A stretch of 64,000 bases of DNA from Bordetella parapertussis (GCA_943328975.2 CALQCC020000002.1:124001-188000), one strand, 5' to 3'. Positions 25,818 to 35,169 are shown, counted from the first letter of the stretch. The notes: generated by a model not told the origin, from the sequence alone. Numbers and translations are program-made.

Positions 25818-26446
25818 GACTGCTGGCCGGAAGCCGCTTGATTCGGTTCCCACAAAACTTCCGGTGCGCCCAGAACATGATTTACCCAGCGGCTCCACAC
25901 GAACAGCGCGTCGCTCAGTCGGTTGAGATACCGAATCGCTTCGGCTGGAATCTCTTCGTAGCGGGCCGCTGCCACCAATAACCGCTCCGCCCGTCGGCAG
26001 ATCGTGCGAGCAGCATGCAACTCCGCATTGATGCGCGTTCCTCCCGGCAGTACGAAACTGCGTAGCGGAGTCAGTTCCAGATTCATTGCGTCCATCTCAT
26101 GTTCCAGTTGCTCGATCTCGATCGCAGTAATCCGAGCCTGCTTCGGATGCACGTCCGCAGGAAGCGTCGCCAAGATGGAGCCCAGGTTGAAGAGTTCGTG
26201 CTGCACGCGGCGCAAGATCTTCGATAACTCCGCTAGCCGTGGCGATGCCGAAATCGCGTCTTCGCTGCTCACTCGCGCCAGTCCTACGAACGCGCCCAAT
26301 TCATCCACGGTGCCGTATGCCTCAATGCGCGGCGCGTCCTTCGGCAAGCGCTGCCCGCCAGCCAAACTGGTCTCGCCCGAATCGCCGAGCTTCGTGTAAA
26401 TGCGGTTCAATGCAACGCGCGGATCGCTGAAAGTTGGTTCGCTCAC
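25814..26446 (-). CDS. Cob(I)alamin adenosyltransferase, PduO type
   Basis: 210 aa with the complete PduO signature. The N-terminal ATP site is YTKLGDSGETSLAGGQRL and the central motif is RIEAYGTVDELGAFVGLAR. The C-terminal RTICRRAERLL and LNRLSDALFVWSRW position cobalamin and ATP. It makes adenosylcobalamin, which the nearby acyl-CoA mutase (27263-28759) requires. It is divergent from the TSUP-mutase pair across 23 bp. The start is GTG at 26446. The context supports a dedicated cofactor supply, though this is inferred. Confidence 0.94.
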   Translation of the reverse strand: MSEPTFSDPRVALNRIYTKLGDSGETSLAGGQRLPKDAPRIEAYGTVDELGAFVGLARVSSEDAISASPRLAELSKILRRVQHELFNLGSILATLPADVHPKQARITAIEIEQLEHEMDAMNLELTPLRSFVLPGGTRINAELHAARTICRRAERLLVAAARYEEIPAEAIRYLNRLSDALFVWSRWVNHVLGAPEVLWEPNQAASGQQS

Positions 26447-26469
26447 ATTCTCATCGTACCGCTGCTACG

Positions 26470-27237
26470 ATGAAGGCTCTGCCGGACATTTCTATCTCAT
26501 CGTTCTTGCTGCTGCTCTCAACAGCACTGATCGGCGGGCTCGCCAACGCGCTCGCCGGAGGCGGAACGTTTCTGGTTTTCCCAGCGCTCGTGTTCACGGG
26601 ATTGGACCCGATCGTGGCCAATGCCACTTCGGCCGCCACCATGTTGCCTGGAGGAGCGGCGTCCGCGTGGGTCTACCGCAAAGGATCCGTCTATGACCAG
26701 AGGATGCTACGCGCACTGATGGCCGCCAGCATCGCGGGCGGCATCACCGGCAGCGTGTTGGTCTTGTTGACTCCCAGTGCTCGCTTCGCACGCTTGGTCC
26801 CCTACCTCATGCTGAGCGCTGCCTTGGTCTTCACGTTCTCGAAACAAATCGCGCAAGCTGCCGCATCCCACATCTCGGACCGCACCAAATGGGTCCCGCT
26901 GATCACCGGACACTATTTGATTTCCGTGTACGGCGGCTACTTCGGAGCCGGGATGGGCGTCTTGATGATCGTGCTGTTCCTGCTCACGGCGAATCTGAAC
27001 GTTCATCAATCCGCCGCGTTGCGCTTCTATTGCACTCTTGGCATCAACGGACTGGCTGTCTCCATCTTCGCCATGCGAGGAGTTGTGGAGTGGCGCCTTT
27101 CGATCCCCATGGCGCTGGCCGCCGTGACCGGTGGCTACCTCGGAGCTCACCTTGTCCGAAGGATGAGCGCCGAGGCGGCTCGCCGGGCCGTGTTGGTCTT
27201 CGCCTGGGTGATTAGCGTCTGGCTGTTGGTGCGCTGA
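26470..27237 (+). CDS. TSUP-family (TauE/SafE) membrane transporter
   Basis: 255 aa with about eight TM helices. The family fingerprint is in GGLANALAGGGTFLVFPAL and the second-repeat counterpart HYLISVYGGYFGAGMGVLMIV. TSUP proteins export or import small organic or sulphur anions; the substrate cannot be read from sequence. ATG 26470 is preferred over an upstream GTG that would overlap the divergent adenosyltransferase. The mutase gene follows 25 bp later on the same strand, so an anion linked to branched-chain acyl-CoA metabolism is a reasonable guess only. Confidence 0.87.
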   Translation: MKALPDISISSFLLLLSTALIGGLANALAGGGTFLVFPALVFTGLDPIVANATSAATMLPGGAASAWVYRKGSVYDQRMLRALMAASIAGGITGSVLVLLTPSARFARLVPYLMLSAALVFTFSKQIAQAAASHISDRTKWVPLITGHYLISVYGGYFGAGMGVLMIVLFLLTANLNVHQSAALRFYCTLGINGLAVSIFAMRGVVEWRLSIPMALAAVTGGYLGAHLVRRMSAEAARRAVLVFAWVISVWLLVR

Positions 27238-27262
27238 GATCCGGCCGCTAAAATAGTCTCCA

Positions 27263-28759
27263 GTGCTCCAGCCAGGTGAATTTCCCTACACACGCGGCAT
27301 CCATAAGTCGATGTATCGAGATCGGCTGTGGACCATGCGCCAGTTCTCGGGCTTCGCTACCGCGGAAGAAACGAACGCGCGCTATCGCTACCTGCTGAGT
27401 CAGGGCCAGACCGGGCTCTCCGTCGCCTTCGACCTGCCGACCTTGATGGGTCTGGATGCGGATGATCCCATGGCGCTCGGCGAAGTCGGGAAATGTGGCG
27501 TCGCGATCTCGACGTTGGCCGACATGGAAACGTTGTTGGAAGGCATCCCGCTGGGCGACGTCACGGTGTCGATGACCATCAATTCGCCTGCCTCGATCCT
27601 GTGGGCCATGTATCTCGTTGTAGCGGAGAAACAAGGCGTCGATTGGTCACGCCTCTCCGGCACGCTGCAGAACGACATCCTGAAGGAATACATCGCGCAG
27701 AAGGAGTTCATCTTTCCACCCCGGCCTTCGATGCGGCTGGTGACCGATTCCATCGAGTTCGCGACGCAACATACGCCGCGCTTCAATTCCATCTCGATCT
27801 CCGGCTATCACATCCGCGAAGCGGGTTCCACGGCGGTACAGGAACTGGCCTTCACGTTGCGCGATGGCATCGAATACGTCGACCACGCGATCGCGCGAGG
27901 CTTGCCCGTGGACGCTTTCGCTCCGCGGCTCAGTTTCTTCTTCAACGCTCACAATGATTTCTTCGAAGAAATCGCCAAGTACCGGGCCGCCCGCAAGATT
28001 TGGGCGCAGGTGATGCGGGATCGCTATGGCTCCACCGATGAGCGAAGTCAGAAGCTCCGCTTTCATGCCCAGACAGCAGGTTGTTCGCTCACCTGGCAGC
28101 AGCCCGAGAACAATATCGTCCGAACAGCGATCCAGGCGATGGCAGCAGTGCTGGGTGGATGCCAGTCGCTCCACACCAACTCGCTCGACGAGGCTTACGC
28201 CCTACCGTCCGAACACGCCGTCACGGTCGCCCTGCGCACGCAGCAAGTGCTCGCCTACGAGACCGGCATCACCGCCGAACCCGATCCATTCGCGGGCAGC
28301 GACCACGTGGAGCGGTTGACCCTAGAGCTCGAGGCCGCGGCCATGGACTACATCCGGCGCATCGACGAAATGGGCGGCATGATTCCGGCGATCGAGCGTG
28401 GCTTTCCACAGGCCGAGATTGCGCAAGCAAGCTACGATTATCAGAAGTCGGTTGAGTCAGGAACTAGCGTGATCGTGGGAGTGAATCGATTCCAGCAGGC
28501 GGATGTCAAACCCATCGATATCTTGCAGATTGACGCCTCAGTGGAACAGCGGCAGCGAGATCGCCTAGCGGGTATCAAACAAAAACGGAGCCAATACGAA
28601 GTGGGGCAAGCGCTTCAGAAGCTGAAGCGCGCGGCGGAAGGTGCCGAAAATACAATGCCTCACCTACTAGACGCAGTTCGAGCATATGCGACAGTAGGCG
28701 AGATGTGCGCCGTCCTCAAAGAGGTGTTCGGCGCCTACACGGAAACGAGTGTTCTCTAA
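27263..28759 (+). CDS. Adenosylcobalamin-dependent acyl-CoA mutase, large subunit (isobutyryl-CoA mutase-like)
   Basis: 498 aa covering only the TIM-barrel substrate domain. The C-terminal B12-binding DxHxxG domain is absent, as in IcmA/HcmA/MutA-like split enzymes. A gap-free alignment from memory to P. shermanii methylmalonyl-CoA mutase (offset 61) places Phe28 (RQFSGF) at Tyr89 and Gln146 (KEYIAQKE) at Arg207. Gln136 and His183 match Gln197 and His244. The Phe/Gln pair is the one known for isobutyryl-CoA mutase rather than MCM. The start is GTG 27263. No small subunit is adjacent. The cobalamin adenosyltransferase and a TSUP permease are neighbours. Confidence 0.88.
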   Translation: MLQPGEFPYTRGIHKSMYRDRLWTMRQFSGFATAEETNARYRYLLSQGQTGLSVAFDLPTLMGLDADDPMALGEVGKCGVAISTLADMETLLEGIPLGDVTVSMTINSPASILWAMYLVVAEKQGVDWSRLSGTLQNDILKEYIAQKEFIFPPRPSMRLVTDSIEFATQHTPRFNSISISGYHIREAGSTAVQELAFTLRDGIEYVDHAIARGLPVDAFAPRLSFFFNAHNDFFEEIAKYRAARKIWAQVMRDRYGSTDERSQKLRFHAQTAGCSLTWQQPENNIVRTAIQAMAAVLGGCQSLHTNSLDEAYALPSEHAVTVALRTQQVLAYETGITAEPDPFAGSDHVERLTLELEAAAMDYIRRIDEMGGMIPAIERGFPQAEIAQASYDYQKSVESGTSVIVGVNRFQQADVKPIDILQIDASVEQRQRDRLAGIKQKRSQYEVGQALQKLKRAAEGAENTMPHLLDAVRAYATVGEMCAVLKEVFGAYTETSVL

Positions 28760-28769
28760 AGACTCGGGG

Positions 28770-28800
28770 CGCGCACGGCAGTTTTAGAGCGCTGTGCGCG
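28770..28800. terminator. Hairpin between convergent mutase and RRM genes
   Basis: CGCGCAC at 28770-28776 pairs with GTGCGCG at 28794-28800, extended inward by a G-U and two GC pairs. It lies in the 48-bp gap between two convergent stops. Neither strand has a proper T tract after the stem, so it may be a weak bidirectional terminator or an mRNA 3'-end stabiliser. Confidence 0.4.
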
Positions 28801-28807
28801 ATCAAAC

Positions 28808-29296
28808 CTAGTTGAGAGCGTTCGTCAATTCCTCAGCGAACGGGCTAACAGGACCGTCATTACGGCGACCGCCGCTGACGCTCTTCTTGCCACGACGAGG
28901 TGGACGCTGTTCTGCAGCCGGTGCAGCGGTGCTAGCGGGCGGCGTATACTGCCCACCACCACTCGGGGGCGCTGTTCTTGGCGGGCCGTACGGACGGCGA
29001 TCAGCGCCTTGCGGCGGACCGGAGGCCGGGCCTGCTCCCTTGGGACGCGGCGGCTGGGCGGGGTTAGCGCGCAGCAGACGGTCTTCGAGGGGGGCGCGGT
29101 CGAAACGGCGGATGATCGAATTCATCTCCTCCGTGTTCGGCGCCTCGATAAACGCGAAGCCTTTCGACTCCTGCGTTTCCGGATTGCGGATGACTTTAAT
29201 TGCGTCCGCGACCAGAGCTTCGGCATTCAGCCAGCCCATGATATCGTCCGCGGTTACCCAGGTGGGCAAGTTGCCCAAAAAGACAGTAAAACTCAT
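28808..29296 (-). CDS. RRM-domain RNA-binding protein
   Basis: 162 aa with a single RNA recognition motif at residues 3-85. RNP-2 is VFLGNL (5-10) and RNP-1 is KGFAFIEA, with the expected aromatic residues. The rest is a Pro/Arg/Gly-rich disordered tail (AQPPRPKG, DRRPYGPPR, RPPRRGKKS) ending in an acidic ALN helix. Bacterial RRM proteins of this kind are thought to act in RNA metabolism or cold adaptation; the target here is unknown. It stands alone with 131 bp of non-coding DNA upstream. Confidence 0.9.
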   Translation of the reverse strand: MSFTVFLGNLPTWVTADDIMGWLNAEALVADAIKVIRNPETQESKGFAFIEAPNTEEMNSIIRRFDRAPLEDRLLRANPAQPPRPKGAGPASGPPQGADRRPYGPPRTAPPSGGGQYTPPASTAAPAAEQRPPRRGKKSVSGGRRNDGPVSPFAEELTNALN

Positions 29297-29427
29297 TCAG
29301 CGGTTGTTATTTACTCCATGGCGGGATTGCATCCGGAACGAACTCTCCCGAAAGCTCTATCAGAGTATCACAATTTTACACCCCACCAGGGGAGGCCGAA
29401 ATACGTATGTTGCCTGTGGGTAAGAAG

Positions 29428-32277
29428 TTAGTCCAAAAGGCTGCGCAGAAACACGGCAGGATGCATCGCTTCTGTGTCCCCTAGATCGGCTACTTGATGG
29501 CGGCATGAGGTGCCGGGAGCCACCAATACGTCGCCAGGCTGCATGGATTTGACTGCTGGCAATAACTTTCTGTTAGCGATTGCGACGGAGACATCGTAGT
29601 GTTCCGCGGAGTACCCAAATGACCCGGCCATGCCGCAGCAGCCCGCATCGAGGTCCACAACCGTTGCGCCCGGAACCCGTGCCAGCAACTTCTTCGTTGC
29701 GTCCAAGAGCCCCATCGACTTCTGATGACAGTGCCCGTGCAGCAGGATGCGCTTCGGTCCCGGCTTGAATGGCAGATCGAGTGTTGCGACGAATTCGTCA
29801 AAGAGTAGCGCCGCTTGCGCGACCACGCGAGCCTTTTTCTGGTGCTCGCCGCGCAGCAGGGAAGTCGCATCTTCTTTGATCGAGGACAAGCAACTCGGCT
29901 CCAGGAACAGAATCTTTTCGCCGCGCTGAGCGATTGGGTACAGCCCTTCGATGGTCTGCTCCAACTGCGTGCGCGCCTCGGCTAGCAGGCCTTTGGAGAT
30001 CAAGGGCCGTCCGCAGCAACCGGGCCGGAAGATGTTGGGCGTCACGCCCCCGCGCTCCAGGATTTCGACTGCAGCCACGCCGATTTCGCGATCGTAGTGG
30101 TTGGTAAATGTGTCGGCGAACAACGTGACTTGCGTCGTCGCCTTGCGCCCCGCAGCCCATTTCACGAATGTGTCTCGCCGCCATTCCGGGAGCTTGCGCC
30201 GCGAGTCGATCCCCATGAATCCCGCGGTCGCTGACGCTACCCAATTCGAGATCGGAGCAAAACGACTGCCCCACACGGACGCTTGCGCGATGCCACCGAG
30301 AGCTTTGGCTTGCAGTGGTGTGCCGTGGCGCGAGTAGTAATCGGACAGGAACTCGCTCTTGTAGCGAGCCATGTCCACGCCCACCGGGCACTCCGCTTTG
30401 CACGCGCGGCATTCCAAGCAGAGGTCAAGAACCTTGAATACGCCTTCGTCGCCGAGCCCCGCTTCGCCTAACTGCCCCGTCATTGCGAGTCGCAGAACAT
30501 TCGCGCGACCGCGCGTCGAATCCGCCTCGTCGCGCGTCGCCATGTACGAAGGACACATCGTGCCCGACAACTTCTTGCGACACGCGCCCACGCCGCTGCA
30601 CATTTCGACCGCTCCGCCCATGCCGCCGAAATCGGAGTAGTCGAAAAACGTTTTCGGATTGGGCGACTGGTAGCCCGCGCCGAAGCGCAGGTTCGACGTG
30701 AGCGGAGGCGAGTCGACAATCTTTCCCGGGTTGAAAATGCCGTACGGATCGAACGTGCGCTTGATCTCGCGGAAGGCTTGGTACAGGGCGTCCCCGAACA
30801 TCTGCCGCATGAACGGGCTGCGGACCAGACCGTCGCCATGTTCGCCGGAGAGCGATCCGCCGAATTCCAGAACCAAGTCAGCGACTGCGTTGGCGATGGA
30901 TTCAAACTTCGCCACGCCTTCCGCCGTCTTCATGTTGATCACAGGGCGCACATGGAGGCATCCCACGGAGGCGTGCGCGTAGATGCCCGCAGTAGTTTCG
31001 TGGGCGCGAATGATTTCCAGGAAGCGGCCAATGAATTTGCTCAGCTTCTCCGGTTCCACGGCGGTGTCTTCCACGAACGAGATCGACTTGGCGTCATCTT
31101 TGACTGCCATCGATAGTCCAAGCGCGGCTTCGCGCAAGTGCCACACGCGTTGCTGCTGCGCCGGATCGGTCTCCGGGCGGTACGACTCACCTAACTTGCG
31201 TGCGCGTAGATCCGCTTCCAGTGCGGCCAGTCGCGGAGTCAACTCATCTTTGTGGTCACCGTAGAACTCAACACATAGAGTCGCTGCAGGATCGCCAGCG
31301 ATAAACTCGCGGCGTGTTTTCTCAAGCCCCGCATTTTGACCAGCGCCGCTCAGGATGGCCCGGTCCATGATCTCGATCGCAGAGGGCTGGTGTGTCAAAA
31401 TCACCGGCGCGGCGGAAAGTGCTTCGAGAAGATCTGCGAACCCGATCACCATCACGGCCTTGGCCTTCGGCAGCGGCACCAACTTGATCTTCGCTTCCAG
31501 CACCACACATAACGTGCCCTCGGAGCCAACCATCATCTTTGCCAGATTCACCGGCCCCCGGCCGACAAAGTCGTTCAGGTTGTAGCCGCCCACCCGCCGC
31601 AGGATCTTCGGATAGCGTTTGTCGATCTCCGCTTCATGCTGCTCCGCGAGCCCCAGCACCGTTCGATAGCAAGCGGCCTCCAAGGTGTCGCCCGTGGGAA
31701 CCTGATCGCGCGACATCTCGCGAAACTCCACAATGCTCCCGTCGGAGAGCATCACGGTTTGCTCCAACACATGGTGGATCGTGGTCCCGTAGAGCACGCT
31801 GCGCGCACCCGCCGAGTTGTTGGCCATCATGCCGCCAATCGTGGCCCGGCTGGCGGTGGAAATATCCGGAGCAAAGCGCAGCCCCAGCGGCGCGAGTTGC
31901 GCGTTCAATTCGTCCAGGACAACCCCAGGCTCCACGCGGGCCCAGCGTTCCTCGGCGTTCACCTCAATAATGCGATGTAGATACTTCGACGCGTCCACGA
32001 TAACGCCTTCGCCGATCGCCTGCCCGGCCTGTGACGTTCCTCCCCCGCGCATGGTGATGGAACAGCCATGCTTCGAACATAGCGTGACAATCTCAATCAG
32101 CGCGGCGCGTGTGCGAGGAATCACGACGCCCAAGGGCTTGATCTTATACACGCTGGCGTCCGTCGAATACAGCGCCCGGCTGACGACGTCAAAGCGCACT
32201 TCGGCATCTATGTTTTTGAAAGCGGCCTCGAAGGCGGCAGCGTCCAGCGCGGGCTTCAGCAGTTGAATCAAACTCAT
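29428..32277 (-). CDS. Fused FAD-linked oxidase/Fe-S dehydrogenase (GlcD-GlcF type; D-lactate or D-2-hydroxyglutarate dehydrogenase-like)
   Basis: 949 aa. The N-terminal FAD PCMH domain has RGGGTSQAGQAIG and APDISTASRATIGGMMANNSAG. The FAD-oxidase C domain includes SLSGEHGDG. A ferredoxin-like segment with CLECRACKAECPVGVD follows, and then two CCG domains (FRPGCCGRP and DAGCCGMAGSFG). This is the layout of YdiJ-type enzymes that oxidise D-2-hydroxy acids and pass electrons to quinone. D-lactate, D-2-hydroxyglutarate and glycolate cannot be told apart here. Its ATG overlaps the aminotransferase stop (ATGA), so the two are coupled. Confidence 0.9.
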   Translation of the reverse strand: MSLIQLLKPALDAAAFEAAFKNIDAEVRFDVVSRALYSTDASVYKIKPLGVVIPRTRAALIEIVTLCSKHGCSITMRGGGTSQAGQAIGEGVIVDASKYLHRIIEVNAEERWARVEPGVVLDELNAQLAPLGLRFAPDISTASRATIGGMMANNSAGARSVLYGTTIHHVLEQTVMLSDGSIVEFREMSRDQVPTGDTLEAACYRTVLGLAEQHEAEIDKRYPKILRRVGGYNLNDFVGRGPVNLAKMMVGSEGTLCVVLEAKIKLVPLPKAKAVMVIGFADLLEALSAAPVILTHQPSAIEIMDRAILSGAGQNAGLEKTRREFIAGDPAATLCVEFYGDHKDELTPRLAALEADLRARKLGESYRPETDPAQQQRVWHLREAALGLSMAVKDDAKSISFVEDTAVEPEKLSKFIGRFLEIIRAHETTAGIYAHASVGCLHVRPVINMKTAEGVAKFESIANAVADLVLEFGGSLSGEHGDGLVRSPFMRQMFGDALYQAFREIKRTFDPYGIFNPGKIVDSPPLTSNLRFGAGYQSPNPKTFFDYSDFGGMGGAVEMCSGVGACRKKLSGTMCPSYMATRDEADSTRGRANVLRLAMTGQLGEAGLGDEGVFKVLDLCLECRACKAECPVGVDMARYKSEFLSDYYSRHGTPLQAKALGGIAQASVWGSRFAPISNWVASATAGFMGIDSRRKLPEWRRDTFVKWAAGRKATTQVTLFADTFTNHYDREIGVAAVEILERGGVTPNIFRPGCCGRPLISKGLLAEARTQLEQTIEGLYPIAQRGEKILFLEPSCLSSIKEDATSLLRGEHQKKARVVAQAALLFDEFVATLDLPFKPGPKRILLHGHCHQKSMGLLDATKKLLARVPGATVVDLDAGCCGMAGSFGYSAEHYDVSVAIANRKLLPAVKSMQPGDVLVAPGTSCRHQVADLGDTEAMHPAVFLRSLLD

Positions 32278-33455
32278 GACTGCCCGATCGCCGTAAGCCC
32301 CGCCCGCAGGCGTTCCAGCCCCTTCGCTAAGGCCGCCCCGCCGCTCGCAAACGAAACGCGTAGCGTCCCCTCACCGGTCGGTCCATAGGCCGCTCCGTGC
32401 GCGACGCAAACGCCGTGATCGTTCAGTAAGCGCACGCGGATGTCATCCGACGTCAGCCCTATCCCTCGCACATCGGCCATCGAAAAGAAGCCGCCTTCCG
32501 GTTCCAGAATCTTCACCTTCGGCACGCCCGCCATCGCCGCAGAAACCTGCGCCCGCCGCCGAGCATACTCCTCACCCATCACCGCCGTGCAATCTTGCGA
32601 GCCGCTCAACGCTACCGCCGCCGCGTCTTGGATGAACGTCGCCGGACCCCGGCTCGATTGCGCCAACACCATGAACATCGCCCGCAGGATCGCCGTAGGA
32701 CCCGCGCAATATCCCACGCGCCACCCCGGCATGGCGTAGGTTTTGGAGAGACTGTTGATCAGGATGGCCCGTTCCCGCAGTTCGGCGCTTACGGCCAACG
32801 GCGAGACATGCTCGCGCCCCTCATACACAATGGTTTCGTAAATCTCGTCGCTCAATAAGACGACGTTACGCTGCACGCAGAACTCGGCGATCGCAGTGAG
32901 TTCGGAACGGGTCATCACCGTACCCACCGGATTCCACGGCGTGTTCAAAATCAGAACCTTGGTCAAGGGTGTCCACGCTTCTTCCAAGGCCTCAGCCGTG
33001 AGCACGAAGCGACCGTTCACGATCGGCGACGGCACCATCTTCACCCGACCGCCATATAATCGGATCGGCGAATGATACGCGTCGTACACGGGATCCGGCA
33101 ACAACACTTCGTCGCCTTCGTTGATCAACGCAGCCAGCGCCGCTTCAATCCCGAGCGTTGCCCCCGACGTCGCCAAAATCTCCGTCGCCGGATCGTAGCG
33201 GAGCCCGTTGTCTCGCTCCAACTTCAACGCGATCGCCTCGCGGAATCCCTGCTCACCAAAGTTATCCGGATATCCCGTGCGCCCATCGCGCATCGCCTTT
33301 GAACACGCTTCCACGATGTGCGCTGGTGTAGCTAAGTCCGGCTCGCCACGCATGAGCGAAACGATGTCGCGCCCCTGCGCCTGCAAGGCGCGCATCTGCT
33401 GCGTAATTTGGTTGACGGCGGTAGGTCGCAGATTCGCGATCCGGCTAGCGGGCAT
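32274..33455 (-). CDS. PLP-dependent class I/II aminotransferase
   Basis: 393 aa, fold type I. Seen are the N-terminal RGEPDLATP substrate loop, TSGATLGIEAAL (phosphate-binding), LNTPWNPVGTVM with the cofactor Asn, LLSDEIYETIVY with the cofactor Asp, and SLSKTYAMPGWRVGY with the Schiff-base Lys. It resembles the AspC/YbdL group; amino donor not assignable. ATG 33455 is used, since further upstream the frame runs into the divergent gene. Its product probably feeds, or is fed by, the coupled 2-hydroxy-acid dehydrogenase through a shared 2-oxo acid (inference). Confidence 0.9.
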   Translation of the reverse strand: MPASRIANLRPTAVNQITQQMRALQAQGRDIVSLMRGEPDLATPAHIVEACSKAMRDGRTGYPDNFGEQGFREAIALKLERDNGLRYDPATEILATSGATLGIEAALAALINEGDEVLLPDPVYDAYHSPIRLYGGRVKMVPSPIVNGRFVLTAEALEEAWTPLTKVLILNTPWNPVGTVMTRSELTAIAEFCVQRNVVLLSDEIYETIVYEGREHVSPLAVSAELRERAILINSLSKTYAMPGWRVGYCAGPTAILRAMFMVLAQSSRGPATFIQDAAAVALSGSQDCTAVMGEEYARRRAQVSAAMAGVPKVKILEPEGGFFSMADVRGIGLTSDDIRVRLLNDHGVCVAHGAAYGPTGEGTLRVSFASGGAALAKGLERLRAGLTAIGQS

Positions 33456-33512
33456 GATGGGAGAAGGCACTATCGAGGAGAATAACAAAGTACAGTTGTG
33501 TTTGGAGACACC

Positions 33513-34556
33513 GTGATTCATCAGATCCCGACGCCCGCCCTTGTCCTAGACCTGGATGCCTTTGAAACGAACCTCACGCGCATGGCCGCTCACGTGAAAG
33601 CCTCCGGCAAATCGTTGCGGCCCCACTCGAAAGCGCACAAATGTCCGGAGATCGCGAAGCGCCAGATCGCCGCCGGAGCCATCGGTGTCTGTGTCGCCAC
33701 CGTGGTCGAAGCGGAATTGATGGCGTCCGCCGGGATCACGGGTCTGCTGCTCACCTCCCCGTTAGCGGACCCGCTCAAAATGGCGCGCGTGATCGCGACC
33801 GGAGCCATGGTCGTGGTGGACAACGCGCAGCAAGCGACTTGGTACGACGAAGCCGCGCGAGCAGCAGGCCGCAAGCTCGACGTCTTGGTGGATCTTGACG
33901 TCGGGGATCATCGCACGGGCGCTCGATCCAAAGAACAAGCGCTCGCCATCGCCGAACAAGTGGATATCGCGGACAACCTCGAACTGCGCGGCATCCAGGC
34001 GTATTCGGTGGTTGGCTCCCACGCCGGAGGATTCGAAGAACGCCAGCGCGTCTCGAAGGAAGTTTTCGCCCAAGTCTACCAACTGCTTGGGACCATGCTC
34101 CGCCGCGGCCTCTGCTGCGACATCGTCACCGGCGGCAGCACCGGGACCTGGGAGATCGATACGCAGGTCGCCGACCTGACAGAACTGCAGGCCGGCTCCT
34201 ACGTCGTGATGGACATGGCATACCGCAGCGAAGGACTGGATTTCGCGAATGCTCTAAACGTCCTCGGAACAGTAGTCAGCGCCAATCACGAAGCGTTCGT
34301 CAGCGTCGACGCCGGCTTCAAGGCCTTTTCCACCGACCGCGGCTACGGACCCGAAGTCCTCGGTCATCCCGGAGCCACCTATCGCTGGGGCGGGGACGAG
34401 TTCGGGTACGTCGACGGCGCGAAGCTCGCTCTAGGCGAACGCGTCCGCTTCCTGCCACCGCACTGCGACCCGACCGTGAACCTCTACGACCGCATTTACG
34501 CCTGTCGCGGCGAAAACGTGGAGGCCGTCTGGCCCGTCAAAAAACTCAGTCTGTAA
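33513..34556 (+). CDS. D-threonine aldolase/D-serine dehydratase-like PLP enzyme
   Basis: 347 aa, fold type III. An N-terminal alanine-racemase-like barrel starts with IPTPALVLDLDAFE, and the PLP Lys lies in RPHSKAHK. Further markers are GGSTGTWEI and the C-terminal metal site PPHCDPTVNLYD, where the His-x-Cys pair binds the divalent ion in D-threonine aldolase and DSD1. It would cleave D-threonine or D-3-hydroxyaspartate type amino acids, or dehydrate D-serine. The start is GTG 33513, with GGAG six bases upstream. It is divergent from the aminotransferase-dehydrogenase pair and ends in an 11-bp convergent overlap with a lytic transglycosylase. Confidence 0.9.
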   Translation: MIHQIPTPALVLDLDAFETNLTRMAAHVKASGKSLRPHSKAHKCPEIAKRQIAAGAIGVCVATVVEAELMASAGITGLLLTSPLADPLKMARVIATGAMVVVDNAQQATWYDEAARAAGRKLDVLVDLDVGDHRTGARSKEQALAIAEQVDIADNLELRGIQAYSVVGSHAGGFEERQRVSKEVFAQVYQLLGTMLRRGLCCDIVTGGSTGTWEIDTQVADLTELQAGSYVVMDMAYRSEGLDFANALNVLGTVVSANHEAFVSVDAGFKAFSTDRGYGPEVLGHPGATYRWGGDEFGYVDGAKLALGERVRFLPPHCDPTVNLYDRIYACRGENVEAVWPVKKLSL

Positions 34557-35169
34557 GGCGACTCAGAATCTGAGCCACGTAGTTCCGTGTTTCAGCGATG
34601 GGCGGGATTCCCTCCGCCCGGTCGACCTGTGTCGGACCCGCGTTGTAGGCGCTCAACGCCAGCGGAAGGCTCCCGTTATAGCGCGACAGTAGTTCCCTCA
34701 ATAACCGAGCGCCCGCCATCAGGCTCTCCCCCGGATCGAAGGGATTGTCGACACCCAAGGCCGTCTGCGTGGCGGGCATCAACTGCATCAGCCCCTCCGC
34801 GCCTTTAGACGAGACGGCACAGGGCTGGAACGCGGATTCCTGCCGAGCCACCTCCCTTACCACCTCCGGGGGCACTCGATTCGCCTCCGCAGCCAGATCG
34901 ATCATCCGAGCCAGTTCCGGGGCGTTCACCGTCCCGCAGCCCGGCCTCGTTATCGGCAAGGTTACCCGCGAGGCCACCGGTATTTCACGAACGGAAACAG
35001 CAACAATCCGGGCCTGCCCCTTTTGCCGCAACACTGCAGCCCTCTGCCTCTCAATGGACGCCCGTTGCGCCCGTCGGGCCACCGAACTTTGCGCCCAACC
35101 CGGCAATCCCACCAACAACACCAGAATCAAGATCCACACAGTCCTCTTATCGGCACGCCTCGCGCCCAC
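34546..35169 (-). CDS. Lytic transglycosylase (SLT domain), secreted
   Basis: ~207 aa. A hydrophobic N-terminal segment (VWILILVLLVGLPGWAQ) is the signal or anchor. The SLT domain has the catalytic Glu in ARQESAFQP, then GAEGLMQLMP and LALSAYNAGPTQV, the three standard GH23 motifs. It cleaves peptidoglycan with 1,6-anhydro ring formation. The start is uncertain: GTG 35169, GTG 35139 and TTG 35208 are all in frame. The longest would overlap a TATACT -10-like box for the divergent SGNH gene at 35190-35195, so a shorter start is preferred. Confidence 0.88.
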   Translation of the reverse strand: MGARRADKRTVWILILVLLVGLPGWAQSSVARRAQRASIERQRAAVLRQKGQARIVAVSVREIPVASRVTLPITRPGCGTVNAPELARMIDLAAEANRVPPEVVREVARQESAFQPCAVSSKGAEGLMQLMPATQTALGVDNPFDPGESLMAGARLLRELLSRYNGSLPLALSAYNAGPTQVDRAEGIPPIAETRNYVAQILSRLTD

